Source: an uncultured Gammaproteobacteria bacterium
GTDB lineage: Bacteria; Pseudomonadota; Gammaproteobacteria; HyVt-429
NCBI GenBank assembly: GCA_947259975.1
Contig: CAMYOD010000056.1
Span: 1-45,123 of the forward strand
Direction: 5' to 3'
Length of the DNA stretch: 45,123 bases
Shown here: positions 35,084 through 44,655 of the stretch, piece by piece
Layout of the letters: the number at the start of each line of letters is the position of its first letter
Position numbering within the stretch: position 1 is the stretch's first letter
Notes under the pieces: model-generated
Told to the model about the DNA's origin: nothing
Seen by the model: only the letters and a program-made list of their open reading frames with translations
Databases searched by the model: none
Position numbers and translations under genes: made by a program

Positions 35084-35108
35084 TTGAGAGCTTATTGCCA
35101 TGCTGCGC

Positions 35109-35237
35109 GCGCCGCCGGGACGCCCGCCTAACTTAATCTCGCGGTACCTCCGTGTACCGCTCGAATCGCGGTCTTGCGCTTTGCTGTCCCTGCGTCGCGC
35201 AAGACCGGACGACGCTTGGCGGACGTCCCGCCGGCGC
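35109..35237 (+). repeat. Structured intergenic repeat, copy D
   Basis: Fourth and most complete copy. Outer stem P1: 35109-35128 pairs with 35218-35237 at 18 of 20 positions. P2: GCGGTAC (35141-35147) with GTACCGC (35154-35160), a paired change from the GGGAC/GTCCC of copies A and C. P3: CGGTCTTGCGC (35169-35179) with GCGCAAGACCG (35197-35207), perfect. The three stems meet around the conserved TTAATCTCGC and TCGAATCG, giving a cloverleaf-like fold. No coding potential. Confidence 0.85.
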
Positions 35238-35309
35238 TTGAGAAAGTTTGGCCATGCGGCGCGCACCACCGGCGTGAGTGGCAAGCTGAGCCATTACCAA
35301 GTCGTGGGC

Positions 35310-35343
35310 CAGAAAACGAAAGCCCGGCCGAAGGGCCGGGCTT
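35310..35343 (-). terminator. Rho-independent terminator after the PuuD-like gene
   Basis: Read leftward: a 10-bp stem (35320-35329 with 35334-35343, AAGCCCGGCC and complement) with a 4-base loop, followed by TTCGTTTTC. It lies 27 bases after the stop at 35370. Confidence 0.8.
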
Positions 35344-35369
35344 GCGAGCCGATCCAGCCGGCGTGTGAC

Positions 35370-35879
35370 TTAGCCGACGGTGGCTGCCAATGTCGGATAG
35401 TGTGCCGAGGCCACCATGAAAAAGAGCATCGGAAACGAGAGCATGGTGTTGGTGCGCGATGCCAGGAAGGCGATACGTGCACCCTTCGCCTTCTCCTCGT
35501 CGGAGGCCTCAACCATCCCCAGAATCTTCTTCTGATTAGGCCAAATGAGCACCCAGACGTTGAACAGCATGATGGTACCCAACCAGGCGCCCATACCGAT
35601 CACCGAGGCGACGCCCCCCGCGAAGGTAAACGAATCCATAAGACCGATGCCGGAACGCTCGAGGTAGTAGGCGCCGGTAATCCAGGTCACGAGCGCCGCC
35701 CAGCGGAACCAGACCAGCGCCAGTGGCGCGATATGCTTGGTGATACCGGGCGCGGTACCGTCTGCCTTGGCCTTGGCCAGGCCGGGCGCCTGTACGAAAT
35801 TAAAATAATACAACAGGCCAATCCACGTAATGCCGGCAAGCACATGCAGCCAGCGGTCAAAAGCGAGTTCGAACTCCAT
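35370..35879 (-). CDS. PuuD-like (urate hydroxylase N-terminal family) membrane protein
   Basis: A 169-residue integral membrane protein with about four helices. It starts MEFELAFDRWLHVLAGITWIGLLYYFNFVQ, the signature of the PuuD/DUF989 membrane domain, with His12 and further aromatic residues in the helices. PuuD in some proteobacteria oxidises urate using this domain plus a C-terminal cytochrome c, but that cytochrome is absent here and no purine-catabolism gene is near. The urate role is therefore doubtful; a general redox or heme-linked role is possible. ATG 35879 has a GGAGAG site upstream. The 31-residue peptide gene lies 83 bases upstream. Confidence 0.8.
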   Translation of the reverse strand: MEFELAFDRWLHVLAGITWIGLLYYFNFVQAPGLAKAKADGTAPGITKHIAPLALVWFRWAALVTWITGAYYLERSGIGLMDSFTFAGGVASVIGMGAWLGTIMLFNVWVLIWPNQKKILGMVEASDEEKAKGARIAFLASRTNTMLSFPMLFFMVASAHYPTLAATVG

Positions 35880-35962
35880 AATCGTCTCTCCGGAAAATTT
35901 TAATCTTTTTGCAGAGCTAAGCCGTCTGCCGTTGGCATAGAAAAAATCGTCCCACGCGGAAA

Positions 35963-36058
35963 TCAGGCGAGAAAATTCTTGATGACTACGGACAGAATCG
36001 CCGTGAGCACAAGGCCGGAAATGATTGTGCCGATAATTGAATCGAGTGGATTCTTCAT
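35963..36058 (-). CDS. 31-residue single-helix membrane peptide
   Basis: A small frame starting MKNPLDSIIGTI at ATG 36058 and ending at TGA 35963-35965. A clear ribosome binding site (GAGAGGA) stands eight bases upstream. After a short polar N-terminus the rest (SIIGTIISGLVLTAILSVVI) is one hydrophobic helix, with a positively charged KNFLA end. It is upstream of and in the same direction as the PuuD-like gene, so it may be a small partner subunit. I do not recognise a family. Evidence is the ribosome binding site, composition and position. Confidence 0.55.
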   Translation of the reverse strand: MKNPLDSIIGTIISGLVLTAILSVVIKNFLA

Positions 36059-36328
36059 GGTTCGTTATCCTCTCATTATTGTAAGCTGGCGCTGCGTTTG
36101 CGGCAGACCATGGATAAATAGTTGACTGGGATTGTCGGGCGCTAGGGTAAGCCACATCGGGGTGCATTTCAAGGCAACGGTGGGTGCCGAAACAATCACC
36201 GCTGCGTCGCCATACCCTCGCCATGCCGTCATCGCATGCCTTTCGAATAGCCCTGTTGTATGCGTTCGGTGCCGGATACTATGTGCCGCCGCCGGCCCCG
36301 CTATTGGCGCCCGGCGGCCGTGTGCAAC
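36059..36328. other. Intergenic region, no gene called
   Basis: Divergent spacer between the small peptide gene and pdhA. It must hold the leftward promoter (TACAAT on the minus strand at 36082-36077 is a possible -10 with no good -35). A plus-strand frame 36184-36345 (53 codons, GTG start) exists but lacks a ribosome binding site and overlaps the pdhA promoter, so it is not called. Confidence 0.4.
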
Positions 36329-36357
36329 TTGACCTAACCCATTAAAAACACGATGAT
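36329..36357 (+). promoter_or_regulatory. Probable promoter of the pyruvate dehydrogenase operon
   Basis: TTGACC (36329-36334), a 17-base spacer and GATGAT (36352-36357), about 88 bases upstream of the pdhA ATG. The -35 is good and the -10 is 4 of 6. The leader downstream contains GC-rich short inverted segments. Confidence 0.4.
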
Positions 36358-36444
36358 ACCCGGCTCGCAGGCCGACCGATTTCCCGGTCTGCTCATAATT
36401 AAAATCTTAAACATCCCACCCATTGGTTTCTTTTTGGGAGATCT

Positions 36445-37452
36445 ATGAAAGCCAGTGACCAGAAACGCTTGTTGCGCGAGATGATTTTCTATCGGCGCTT
36501 CGAGGAGCGCTCGTTTGAGGCGTACATGGAGCGGAAGATCGGCGGATTTCTGCACCTGTACTCCGGCCAGGAGGCGGTTGCCACCGGTGTGCTCGAACAA
36601 GCACGTGTCGGCCATGATTACGTAATCACCGGCTACCGCGACCATGTCCACGCCATCAAGGCCGGCGCGCCGGCGCGCGAGGTGATGGCGGAGCTGTTCG
36701 GTAAGGAGACCGGATCGTCGCGCGGGCGCGGTGGCTCCATGCACATCTTCGACCCGACGGTGAATTTCATGGGCGGCTATGCGCTGGTCGGCCAGCCGTT
36801 CCCCCTGGCCGCGGGTTTGGCGTTGGCAGCGAAACATCAGGGCACCGATCAGATCGCGATCTGTTTTCTCGGTGACGGCGCCAACAATCAGGGCACGTTC
36901 CACGAAACCATGAATATGGCGTCGGTCTGGAAACTGCCGGTCTTGTTTGTGTGCGAAAATAATTTGTATGCGATCGGTACCCGTATCGATCGTTCGACCG
37001 CGGTCGTCGATCAATACAAGCGCGTATGCGGTTACGACATGCCTTCCAGTCAACACGACGGTCAGGACCTCGACGCGGTCATGGAGTCGGCCAAAGGCGC
37101 CATCGATCATGTGCGTGGCGGTAACGGACCTTATTTTATCGAGTATCTCACCTACCGTTACCGCGGGCATTCCATGTCGGATGCCGCCGCCTACCGCTCT
37201 GCAGAAGAAGTCGAGGAATGGAGCAAGCGCGATCCTATCGAGGTCTATGCCAAGAAGTTGAAGAAGGCCAAAGTTGTCACGGACGATGAAATACGGGAAA
37301 TGGAAAAGGGCATCGATGATGAACTCGAGAACGATATCATCAAGTTTGCCGAAGAGAGCCCGGAACCGCGTGTGGAAGATCTCAACAAATATGTTCTGGA
37401 TGACGACCCCGATCCGCGCTGGATCGGTCCCCTGGCAAGTAACGGGAAATAG
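36445..37452 (+). CDS. pdhA: Pyruvate dehydrogenase E1 alpha subunit
   Basis: Thiamine-diphosphate subunit of the heterotetrameric (alpha2-beta2) E1 that decarboxylates pyruvate and acetylates the E2 lipoyl group. The product is 335 residues. It has ERSFEAYMERKIGGFLHLYSGQEA, VITGYRDHVHAI, the RGRGGSMHIFD loop, the ThDP motif GDGANNQGTFHETMNMA with CENNLYAIGT, and the phosphorylation-loop-like YRYRGHSMSDAAAYR. The ATG at 36445 follows a GGGAG site. It is followed three bases after its stop by pdhB. Enteric bacteria use the unrelated homodimeric AceE, so this is the alternative E1 type. Confidence 0.95.
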   Translation: MKASDQKRLLREMIFYRRFEERSFEAYMERKIGGFLHLYSGQEAVATGVLEQARVGHDYVITGYRDHVHAIKAGAPAREVMAELFGKETGSSRGRGGSMHIFDPTVNFMGGYALVGQPFPLAAGLALAAKHQGTDQIAICFLGDGANNQGTFHETMNMASVWKLPVLFVCENNLYAIGTRIDRSTAVVDQYKRVCGYDMPSSQHDGQDLDAVMESAKGAIDHVRGGNGPYFIEYLTYRYRGHSMSDAAAYRSAEEVEEWSKRDPIEVYAKKLKKAKVVTDDEIREMEKGIDDELENDIIKFAEESPEPRVEDLNKYVLDDDPDPRWIGPLASNGK

Positions 37453-37455
37453 GCG

Positions 37456-38436
37456 ATGACGGAAATTGCATATTGGGAGGCGATCCGTCGCGCCCACGAC
37501 GAAGAGCTGGCGAATGACAAAAACGTCATCGTCATGGGTGAGGATATCGGTGTTGCCGGCGGCACCTACAAGGCGACGCTGGGCCTGTATGACAAATACG
37601 GCAAAGATCGGGTCATCGATACGCCGATTTCGGAGAACTCGTTCACCGGTATCGGCATTGGTGCATCCATGGCGGGCATGCGGCCGATCATCGAGATCAT
37701 GTCGATCAACTTTGCCTTATTGGCCCTCGATACTCTGGTCAACGCCGCCGCCAAGATCCGTTACATGTCCGGCGGCCGTGCCAGCTGCCCGATCGTAATG
37801 CGCACCCCGGGCGGCACCGCGCATCAGTTGGCGGCGCAGCACTCGGCGCGGTTAGCGCGCCTGTTCATGAGTACTTCCGGCCTGCGCGTGGTAACGCCGC
37901 GCGGACCGCTGGATGCCTATGGCATGTTGAAGTCCGCGGTGCGCTGTAATGACCCGGTGATCATCATCGAACATGAGCGCATGTACAACCTGCGCGAGGA
38001 CGTGCCCGACGAGGAGAGCTTCCGGCCGTTGGAGGGCGCGGAGGTTGTGCGCGAGGGCACCGACATTACCTTGATCGGCTATAATTACAGCTGTCATTTA
38101 TGTCTGACTGCGGCCGAGCGGCTCGCCCAGGAAGGTATCAATGCCGAAGTCATCGACCTGCGTGCGTTAAAGCCACTGGATCGCGAAACCATCCGGCGTT
38201 CGGTGGAAAAGACCCATCGAGTATTGGTGGCGGAAGAGGACGAGGCGCCGGTCGGCGTCGGTGCCGAGGTGATCGCCGGCGTAATCGAGGACTGTTTCTT
38301 TGCGCTGGATTCCCAGCCGGTACGTGTACACGCCGCCGATGTGCCGGTGCCTTACAACGCCAAGTTGGAAAAAGAAGCCATCCCTGACGCCGACGACGTG
38401 TATCACGGTGCACTCAAGGCCCTGGGTAAGATCTAG
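37456..38436 (+). CDS. pdhB: Pyruvate dehydrogenase E1 beta subunit
   Basis: The product is 326 residues. It starts MTEIAYWEAIRRAHDEEL and has VIVMGEDIGVAGGTYKAT, DTPISENSFTGIGIGA, RTPGGTAHQLAAQHSARL and the C-terminal transketolase domain with LRALKPLDRETI and RVLVAEEDEAPVGVGAEV. It partners PdhA in the E1 tetramer. E2-E3 follows after 27 bases. No unusual residues noted. Confidence 0.95.
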   Translation: MTEIAYWEAIRRAHDEELANDKNVIVMGEDIGVAGGTYKATLGLYDKYGKDRVIDTPISENSFTGIGIGASMAGMRPIIEIMSINFALLALDTLVNAAAKIRYMSGGRASCPIVMRTPGGTAHQLAAQHSARLARLFMSTSGLRVVTPRGPLDAYGMLKSAVRCNDPVIIIEHERMYNLREDVPDEESFRPLEGAEVVREGTDITLIGYNYSCHLCLTAAERLAQEGINAEVIDLRALKPLDRETIRRSVEKTHRVLVAEEDEAPVGVGAEVIAGVIEDCFFALDSQPVRVHAADVPVPYNAKLEKEAIPDADDVYHGALKALGKI

Positions 38437-38463
38437 CGCACCCCAACTGTCGTATATAAGAGA

Positions 38464-41154
38464 ATGGCGGACACATACCTGATAAAAATGCCGCAGCTCT
38501 CGGACACCATGACCGAGGGCCGGGTGGTGACCTGGGAAAAGAATATCGGTGACTTCATCGCCCGCGGCACCGTCGTGGCGACGGTGGAAACCGACAAGGC
38601 GATCATGGATGCGGAGGTGTTTCGCGAGGGATATTTGTCCGGCCCGATTGCCGCGGTCGACAGCATGGTGCCGGTCGGCGCGCCGATCGGTTATCTCGTG
38701 GCGGAGGCCGCCCAGGTCGTGGATACCGAGCATGCCACCGTACCGGCCGCCGCCGTGGCCGCCGCGGCGAGCCAGCCCAAATTCGAACCGTCCGGCATGC
38801 CCAAGGCCAAAACCAAGATTCCGGCGATGCCGGTGGGTGCGACCCCGGCGCCGCGACCGGTACGATCCCTGGCCACCCCATATGCGCGCCAGCTCGCCGG
38901 CGCTCATGGCATCGATCTCGGCAGCATTACCGGCAGCGGTCCCGACGGCATGATCGTGGCGGCGGACGTCATCGCCGGCGACACGCACAAGGCGCCGGCA
39001 CGGCGGGTGTTCCAGGTGCCGGGCGCGGGTCGACCCATGTCCAGCATGGAAAAGGCGGTCGCCCACAACATGGAATATTCCCTGTCCATGCCGCTGTTCC
39101 GGGTCACCACAAACATCGATCCGCAAAAATTGTTGGCGGCATCGAAACAGCGCGGCTACTCCCTGACCGTCACCCTTGCCAAGGCCGCGGCGTTGGCGAT
39201 TCAGCAGCATCCGAAAGTGAACTGGGTTTACCAGCACGAAGACCATATTCTGGAACGCGCGCAGATCGACGTCGGCCTGGCGGTGGAGACCGAAGGCATG
39301 GGCCTGGTGGTGCCGGTGCTGCGGGATGTCTTGGGGCACGATCTGGATGCGTTGAATGCGACCTGGAAAGATCTGGTCGAGCGGGCGCGGGCACGGCGGC
39401 TGAAACCGGAAGAGTATTCGAATCCGACGTTCACGATCTCGAACATGGGCATGCTCGGCGTCGCCCATTTCGACGCCATTCCGGTACCCGGTACCTCGGC
39501 CATATTCGCGATCGCGACCACGGGTCCGAACGGGATGCCGGTGACCGTGACCGCCGATCATCGCATCGTCAACGGCGCCGATGCGGCGAAGTTTCTCAAC
39601 ACCTTCAAACAGTTTGTCGAGCAACCCGACTGGCTCAGCGGTGCCGTCGCGACGAGCGAGCCGCCGGCAGTGTCGCCGATTCCGGCGGGCGACTGGAATT
39701 ACGATATCGTCGTCATCGGCGGTGGCCCGGGGGGCGAAGACTGTGCCCGGGATCTGGCGCAGCATGGCAAACGCGTGGCGATGATCAACGACGCGCCGTT
39801 TCCGGGTGGCGAGTGTCTGTGGCGTGGCTGCATTCCTTCCAAGGCCTGGCGCGCGTCCGCTGATCGCATGCGTGACCGTGCCCATGATGCGCATCTGGGG
39901 GTCACCAATACGACCAAGCCGAAGCTGGATTGGGCAGCGCTGGAAAAGACGCGTCGCGGGATATTGGAAACCCGCGGCGAGATGGCGCTGAAGACGGACA
40001 AGGGTGTCAAGATCAAATTTATTCATGGCAGCGCGAGCTTCCTTTCGGATCACAGCGTGGCGGTCGACACGTCCGCGAACAGCGACGATCCGCATACCCG
40101 CCCCGGGGCCGGCACCGGTAAAGACGCCGAGACCCTGAGTTTCGGTGCCGCGGTGATCGCCACCGGGGCACCGCCCTTCGTGCCGCCGATTCCGGGTGCG
40201 AACAGCGACGGTGTGCTGACCTCGGACACGGTGTGGGCCTTGGCAAAGCCACCAAAACGTTTGGCGGTGATCGGTGCCGGTGCCATCGGTATGGAGATGG
40301 CACAAATCTTTGCCGACTTCGGTACCGAAGTCGTCGTAATCGAGGCGCAGGAGCGGCCGCTCGCCGAAGTGGAACCGGAAATCGCCAAGACCCTGGTGGG
40401 TCTGCTCGAGAAGCAACCGGGATTGACGCTGCTAACCTCGGCCTCGGTGAGCAAGGTATCCGGTAAGGCGGACGCCATGCAGGTCGCTTACGTGGATGCC
40501 GCGGGTAAGGACGCGATTTTCGACTGCGACTATGTGCTCATGGCGACCGGTAAGCGCCCGGCGCTCGATCCTCTGGCCCTGTCCAAGGCCGGGGTGGCAG
40601 CCGACAAAGGCGTGATCACCGTGGATGCCCGCTGTCGTACCAATGTGCCGCATATCTATGCGGTCGGCGACGTGGTCGGTGGCTTGATGCTGGCGCATAC
40701 CGCCGCGCAGCAAGGCCGGGTTGCAGCGGCAACGATGCTCGGTGAGGATCTGGCCTATGATCAGGCGAAGGACTGCGGCGTTATTTTCACCCGCCCGCAG
40801 GCCGCTTTCGTTGGACTCTCCATGGAGCAGGCCAAGGCCGCCGGCGTTGACGCGGTGGAGATCAAGGTGCCGATGAGTATCGACGCCAAGGCCATGATCA
40901 CCAACGAGACCGACGGCCTGATCAAACTGGTTGCAGACAAGAAGAGCGAGCAAATTATCGGTGTGCACTTGCTCGCCGACCATGCGGACACCCTGATCGG
41001 CGAAGCCGTCATGATGGTGTCTGGTAATATGACTCTTACCCAGGTCGCGCAGGCGATTCATCCGCACCCGACGCAGACAGAGTTGTTCGGCGATCTTGCG
41101 CGGCGCCTGTTGGCCCGGTTGCGACGCACGAAAAAGACCGCGGCGGCGAAGTAG
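38464..41154 (+). CDS. pdhC: Pyruvate dehydrogenase E2-E3 fusion (lipoyl acetyltransferase + dihydrolipoyl dehydrogenase)
   Basis: A single 896-residue frame. Residues 1-80 are a lipoyl domain with Lys45 in VETDKAIMDA; a Pro/Ala linker follows; about 137-172 is the subunit-binding domain (TPYARQLAGAHGIDL). About 180-393 is the acetyltransferase with catalytic His366 in TADHRIVNGADAA (Asn370 where E. coli-type E2s have Asp). Residues 412-896 are a complete E3: FAD site DIVVIGGGPGG, redox disulfide Cys451/Cys456 (CLWRGC), NAD site VIGAGAIGMEMA, and the terminal His-Glu pair in HPHPTQTE. Only one lipoyl domain is present. Fusion of the whole E3 to the E2 C-terminus is unusual; normally E3 is separate. 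No frameshift is seen at the joint. Confidence 0.9.
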   Translation: MADTYLIKMPQLSDTMTEGRVVTWEKNIGDFIARGTVVATVETDKAIMDAEVFREGYLSGPIAAVDSMVPVGAPIGYLVAEAAQVVDTEHATVPAAAVAAAASQPKFEPSGMPKAKTKIPAMPVGATPAPRPVRSLATPYARQLAGAHGIDLGSITGSGPDGMIVAADVIAGDTHKAPARRVFQVPGAGRPMSSMEKAVAHNMEYSLSMPLFRVTTNIDPQKLLAASKQRGYSLTVTLAKAAALAIQQHPKVNWVYQHEDHILERAQIDVGLAVETEGMGLVVPVLRDVLGHDLDALNATWKDLVERARARRLKPEEYSNPTFTISNMGMLGVAHFDAIPVPGTSAIFAIATTGPNGMPVTVTADHRIVNGADAAKFLNTFKQFVEQPDWLSGAVATSEPPAVSPIPAGDWNYDIVVIGGGPGGEDCARDLAQHGKRVAMINDAPFPGGECLWRGCIPSKAWRASADRMRDRAHDAHLGVTNTTKPKLDWAALEKTRRGILETRGEMALKTDKGVKIKFIHGSASFLSDHSVAVDTSANSDDPHTRPGAGTGKDAETLSFGAAVIATGAPPFVPPIPGANSDGVLTSDTVWALAKPPKRLAVIGAGAIGMEMAQIFADFGTEVVVIEAQERPLAEVEPEIAKTLVGLLEKQPGLTLLTSASVSKVSGKADAMQVAYVDAAGKDAIFDCDYVLMATGKRPALDPLALSKAGVAADKGVITVDARCRTNVPHIYAVGDVVGGLMLAHTAAQQGRVAAATMLGEDLAYDQAKDCGVIFTRPQAAFVGLSMEQAKAAGVDAVEIKVPMSIDAKAMITNETDGLIKLVADKKSEQIIGVHLLADHADTLIGEAVMMVSGNMTLTQVAQAIHPHPTQTELFGDLARRLLARLRRTKKTAAAK

Positions 41155-41326
41155 AAACCGCGGCCCGCGTCGGCACCCGCGTTGGGTATTGCTGATATAC
41201 TGCGGCCAGCATTCCGTCGCGCCTTTGACTGATGCCATTGCCTGGGCGATGCCGTCTTTTTCAATCGCGCGGGCAGAGAACAACATCTGATTATCCTTGC
41301 GCGGTCATGGCAGCGGTGACAATTCA

Positions 41327-42547
<1,221 letters not shown>

Positions 42548-42618
42548 TCACGCGATGGGTTCGGCAGCGCACGCCATAGTCGACCCCAAACCTTTCCCCA
42601 TGATGTGAGGAATCGAGT

Positions 42619-43014
42619 ATGCGGGTACTACACACCATGATCAGGGTCGGTGACCTGGAAAAATCCATCGGTTTCTATACCGAGGTCCTGGGGATGCAGT
42701 TATTGCGCAAGAAGGATTATCCGGACGGTAAGTTCACGCTGGCCTTCGTCGGTTATGGGCCGGAAGAGGAACATGCGGTTATCGAGTTGACGCATAATTG
42801 GGATACCGCGAGCTATGAGATGGGTGACGGCTTCGGACATGTCGCCGTCGAGGTGCCGGATGCCTATGCGGCCTGCGATGAAATCAAACGGCGTGGCGGC
42901 AATGTAGTGCGGGAAGCCGGGCCAATGAAGCATGGCAGCACCGTAATCGCCTTTGTCGAAGATCCGGATGGTTACAAGATCGAATTGATTCAGACGAAGG
43001 GCCGCAGCGACTGA
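42619..43014 (+). CDS. gloA: Lactoylglutathione lyase (glyoxalase I)
   Basis: Detoxifies methylglyoxal by isomerising its glutathione hemithioacetal. The product is 131 residues. The four metal ligands are visible at the same positions as in E. coli GloA: His5, Glu56, His74 and Glu122. The motif [23 protein letters not shown] is characteristic. The length suits the Ni(II)-dependent short form. The stop overlaps the next gene's ATG (TGATG). Confidence 0.96.
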   Translation: MRVLHTMIRVGDLEKSIGFYTEVLGMQLLRKKDYPDGKFTLAFVGYGPEEEHAVIELTHNWDTASYEMGDGFGHVAVEVPDAYAACDEIKRRGGNVVREAGPMKHGSTVIAFVEDPDGYKIELIQTKGRSD

Positions 43015-43241
43015 TGGGGTGGCTCGACCGTATTCCGTTGGCACCCCTGGTGGTCGCCGCGTTGTTGCTCGGACTAGCACCCTTTGTGCCGGAACCGCAT
43101 CTGCTGGAAAAACTGCGGATGCTGTCGCAAGGTACACTGCAAAAACCCATCGATATTTTTGACCTGCTGTTTCATGCCGCGCCGACGGTGGTTCTGATCC
43201 TCAAGCTTGTGCGCATGGGCCGGCAGACGACCCGCCGATAG
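43014..43241 (+). CDS. Small membrane protein co-transcribed with gloA
   Basis: A 75-residue protein whose ATG overlaps the gloA stop. Two hydrophobic segments (LAPLVVAALLLGLAPFV and FHAAPTVVLILKLVRM) flank the conserved-looking PEPHLLEKLRMLSQGTL and KPIDIFDLLFHAAP. Similar small proteins stand after gloA in many gammaproteobacteria and are often labelled RND transporter without support. Function unknown; inner-membrane location inferred. Confidence 0.75.
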   Translation: MGWLDRIPLAPLVVAALLLGLAPFVPEPHLLEKLRMLSQGTLQKPIDIFDLLFHAAPTVVLILKLVRMGRQTTRR

Positions 43242-43264
43242 TCGTCTCGTTCGATTTGCCGGAC

Positions 43265-43996
<732 letters not shown>

Positions 43997-43999
43997 GCC

Positions 44000-44632
44000 A
44001 TGCAACGGCCGGATCTGATGCTGTTCGCAAAACACCCCCGCGCCGGTGACGTTAAGACCCGCTTGCTCCCGGATTGCAGTGCCGAACAGGCGGCGCAAAT
44101 CGCGAGCCGGCTTATTGAGACGACTGTCGAGCTGGCAACTTCCTATTGGCCGGGGGACGTCTATCTATATGGTTCGCCCGATGCGACCCATGATCTCTTC
44201 CTGCAACTGAAGCGCGATCGGCGTGTGCATCTGCGACCGCAGGCGAGCGGCGACCTGGGTGCGAAAATGGCGGCGGCATTGGTCGAGGGCATAGCACGGT
44301 CGCATTCGGCGGCGGTGATGGGTTGTGACGTGCCGCAGTGCCCCGGTGCAGTGCTCGCGCATGCGTACGCCCGCTTAATCCAGGGCCATGAAGTCATCGG
44401 GCCGGCCCACGATGGTGGATTTTATTTTCTTGGCTTACAGTGTTTCGATCCCGAACTGTTCGCGGGTATCGATTGGGGTCACGCCGAAGTGTTACAGGAA
44501 ACCCTGACGCGTGCCGATTTGCTCGATCGCCGATTCGAGTACTTGCCCGAACTACGTGATATCGATACCTGGGACGATCTTCTGGCAGTTGCCGAAACAT
44601 TCCCGCCACTGCAGAAATTTGTGAATCCGTAG
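44000..44632 (+). CDS. DUF2064 nucleotidyltransferase-like protein (TIGR04282-like)
   Basis: A 210-residue protein of the rSAM/selenodomain-associated transferase 1 family. Conserved segments are LMLFAKHPRAGDVKTRLLP, GDLGAKMAAAL, AVMGCDVPQCPG and the hallmark IGPAHDGGFYFLGL, with DIDTWDDL near the C-terminus. The fold resembles MobA/CofC nucleotidyltransferases. It is paired with the preceding glycosyltransferase (four bases apart). In some bacteria such pairs adjoin radical-SAM arsenosugar genes; none is in view. Function unproven. Confidence 0.85.
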   Translation: MQRPDLMLFAKHPRAGDVKTRLLPDCSAEQAAQIASRLIETTVELATSYWPGDVYLYGSPDATHDLFLQLKRDRRVHLRPQASGDLGAKMAAALVEGIARSHSAAVMGCDVPQCPGAVLAHAYARLIQGHEVIGPAHDGGFYFLGLQCFDPELFAGIDWGHAEVLQETLTRADLLDRRFEYLPELRDIDTWDDLLAVAETFPPLQKFVNP

Positions 44633-44655
44633 CGTTACGACGGATTCTCGTAATG

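Noticed and set aside
34954..35237. tRNA or tRNA-like gene suggested by the TCGAATC stretch and cloverleaf form
   Set aside because: Stem lengths, lack of an acceptor stem of 7 bp and of an anticodon arm do not fit a tRNA; only the small CCGC/GCGG loop resembles a T-arm.
36184..36345. 53-codon plus-strand frame (GTG start) with a hydrophobic stretch and Pro-rich tail
   Set aside because: No ribosome binding site, overlaps the likely pdhA promoter, and no recognisable family; may be chance in GC-rich DNA.
38167..40416. 749-codon minus-strand frame opposite the E2-E3 gene
   Set aside because: Result of GC-rich codon use on the coding strand; His/Arg-rich composition and no domains.
44622..44647. 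Hairpin between DUF2064 and aldolase genes as a terminator
   Set aside because: A 7-bp stem with a 12-base loop and no T-run on either side.
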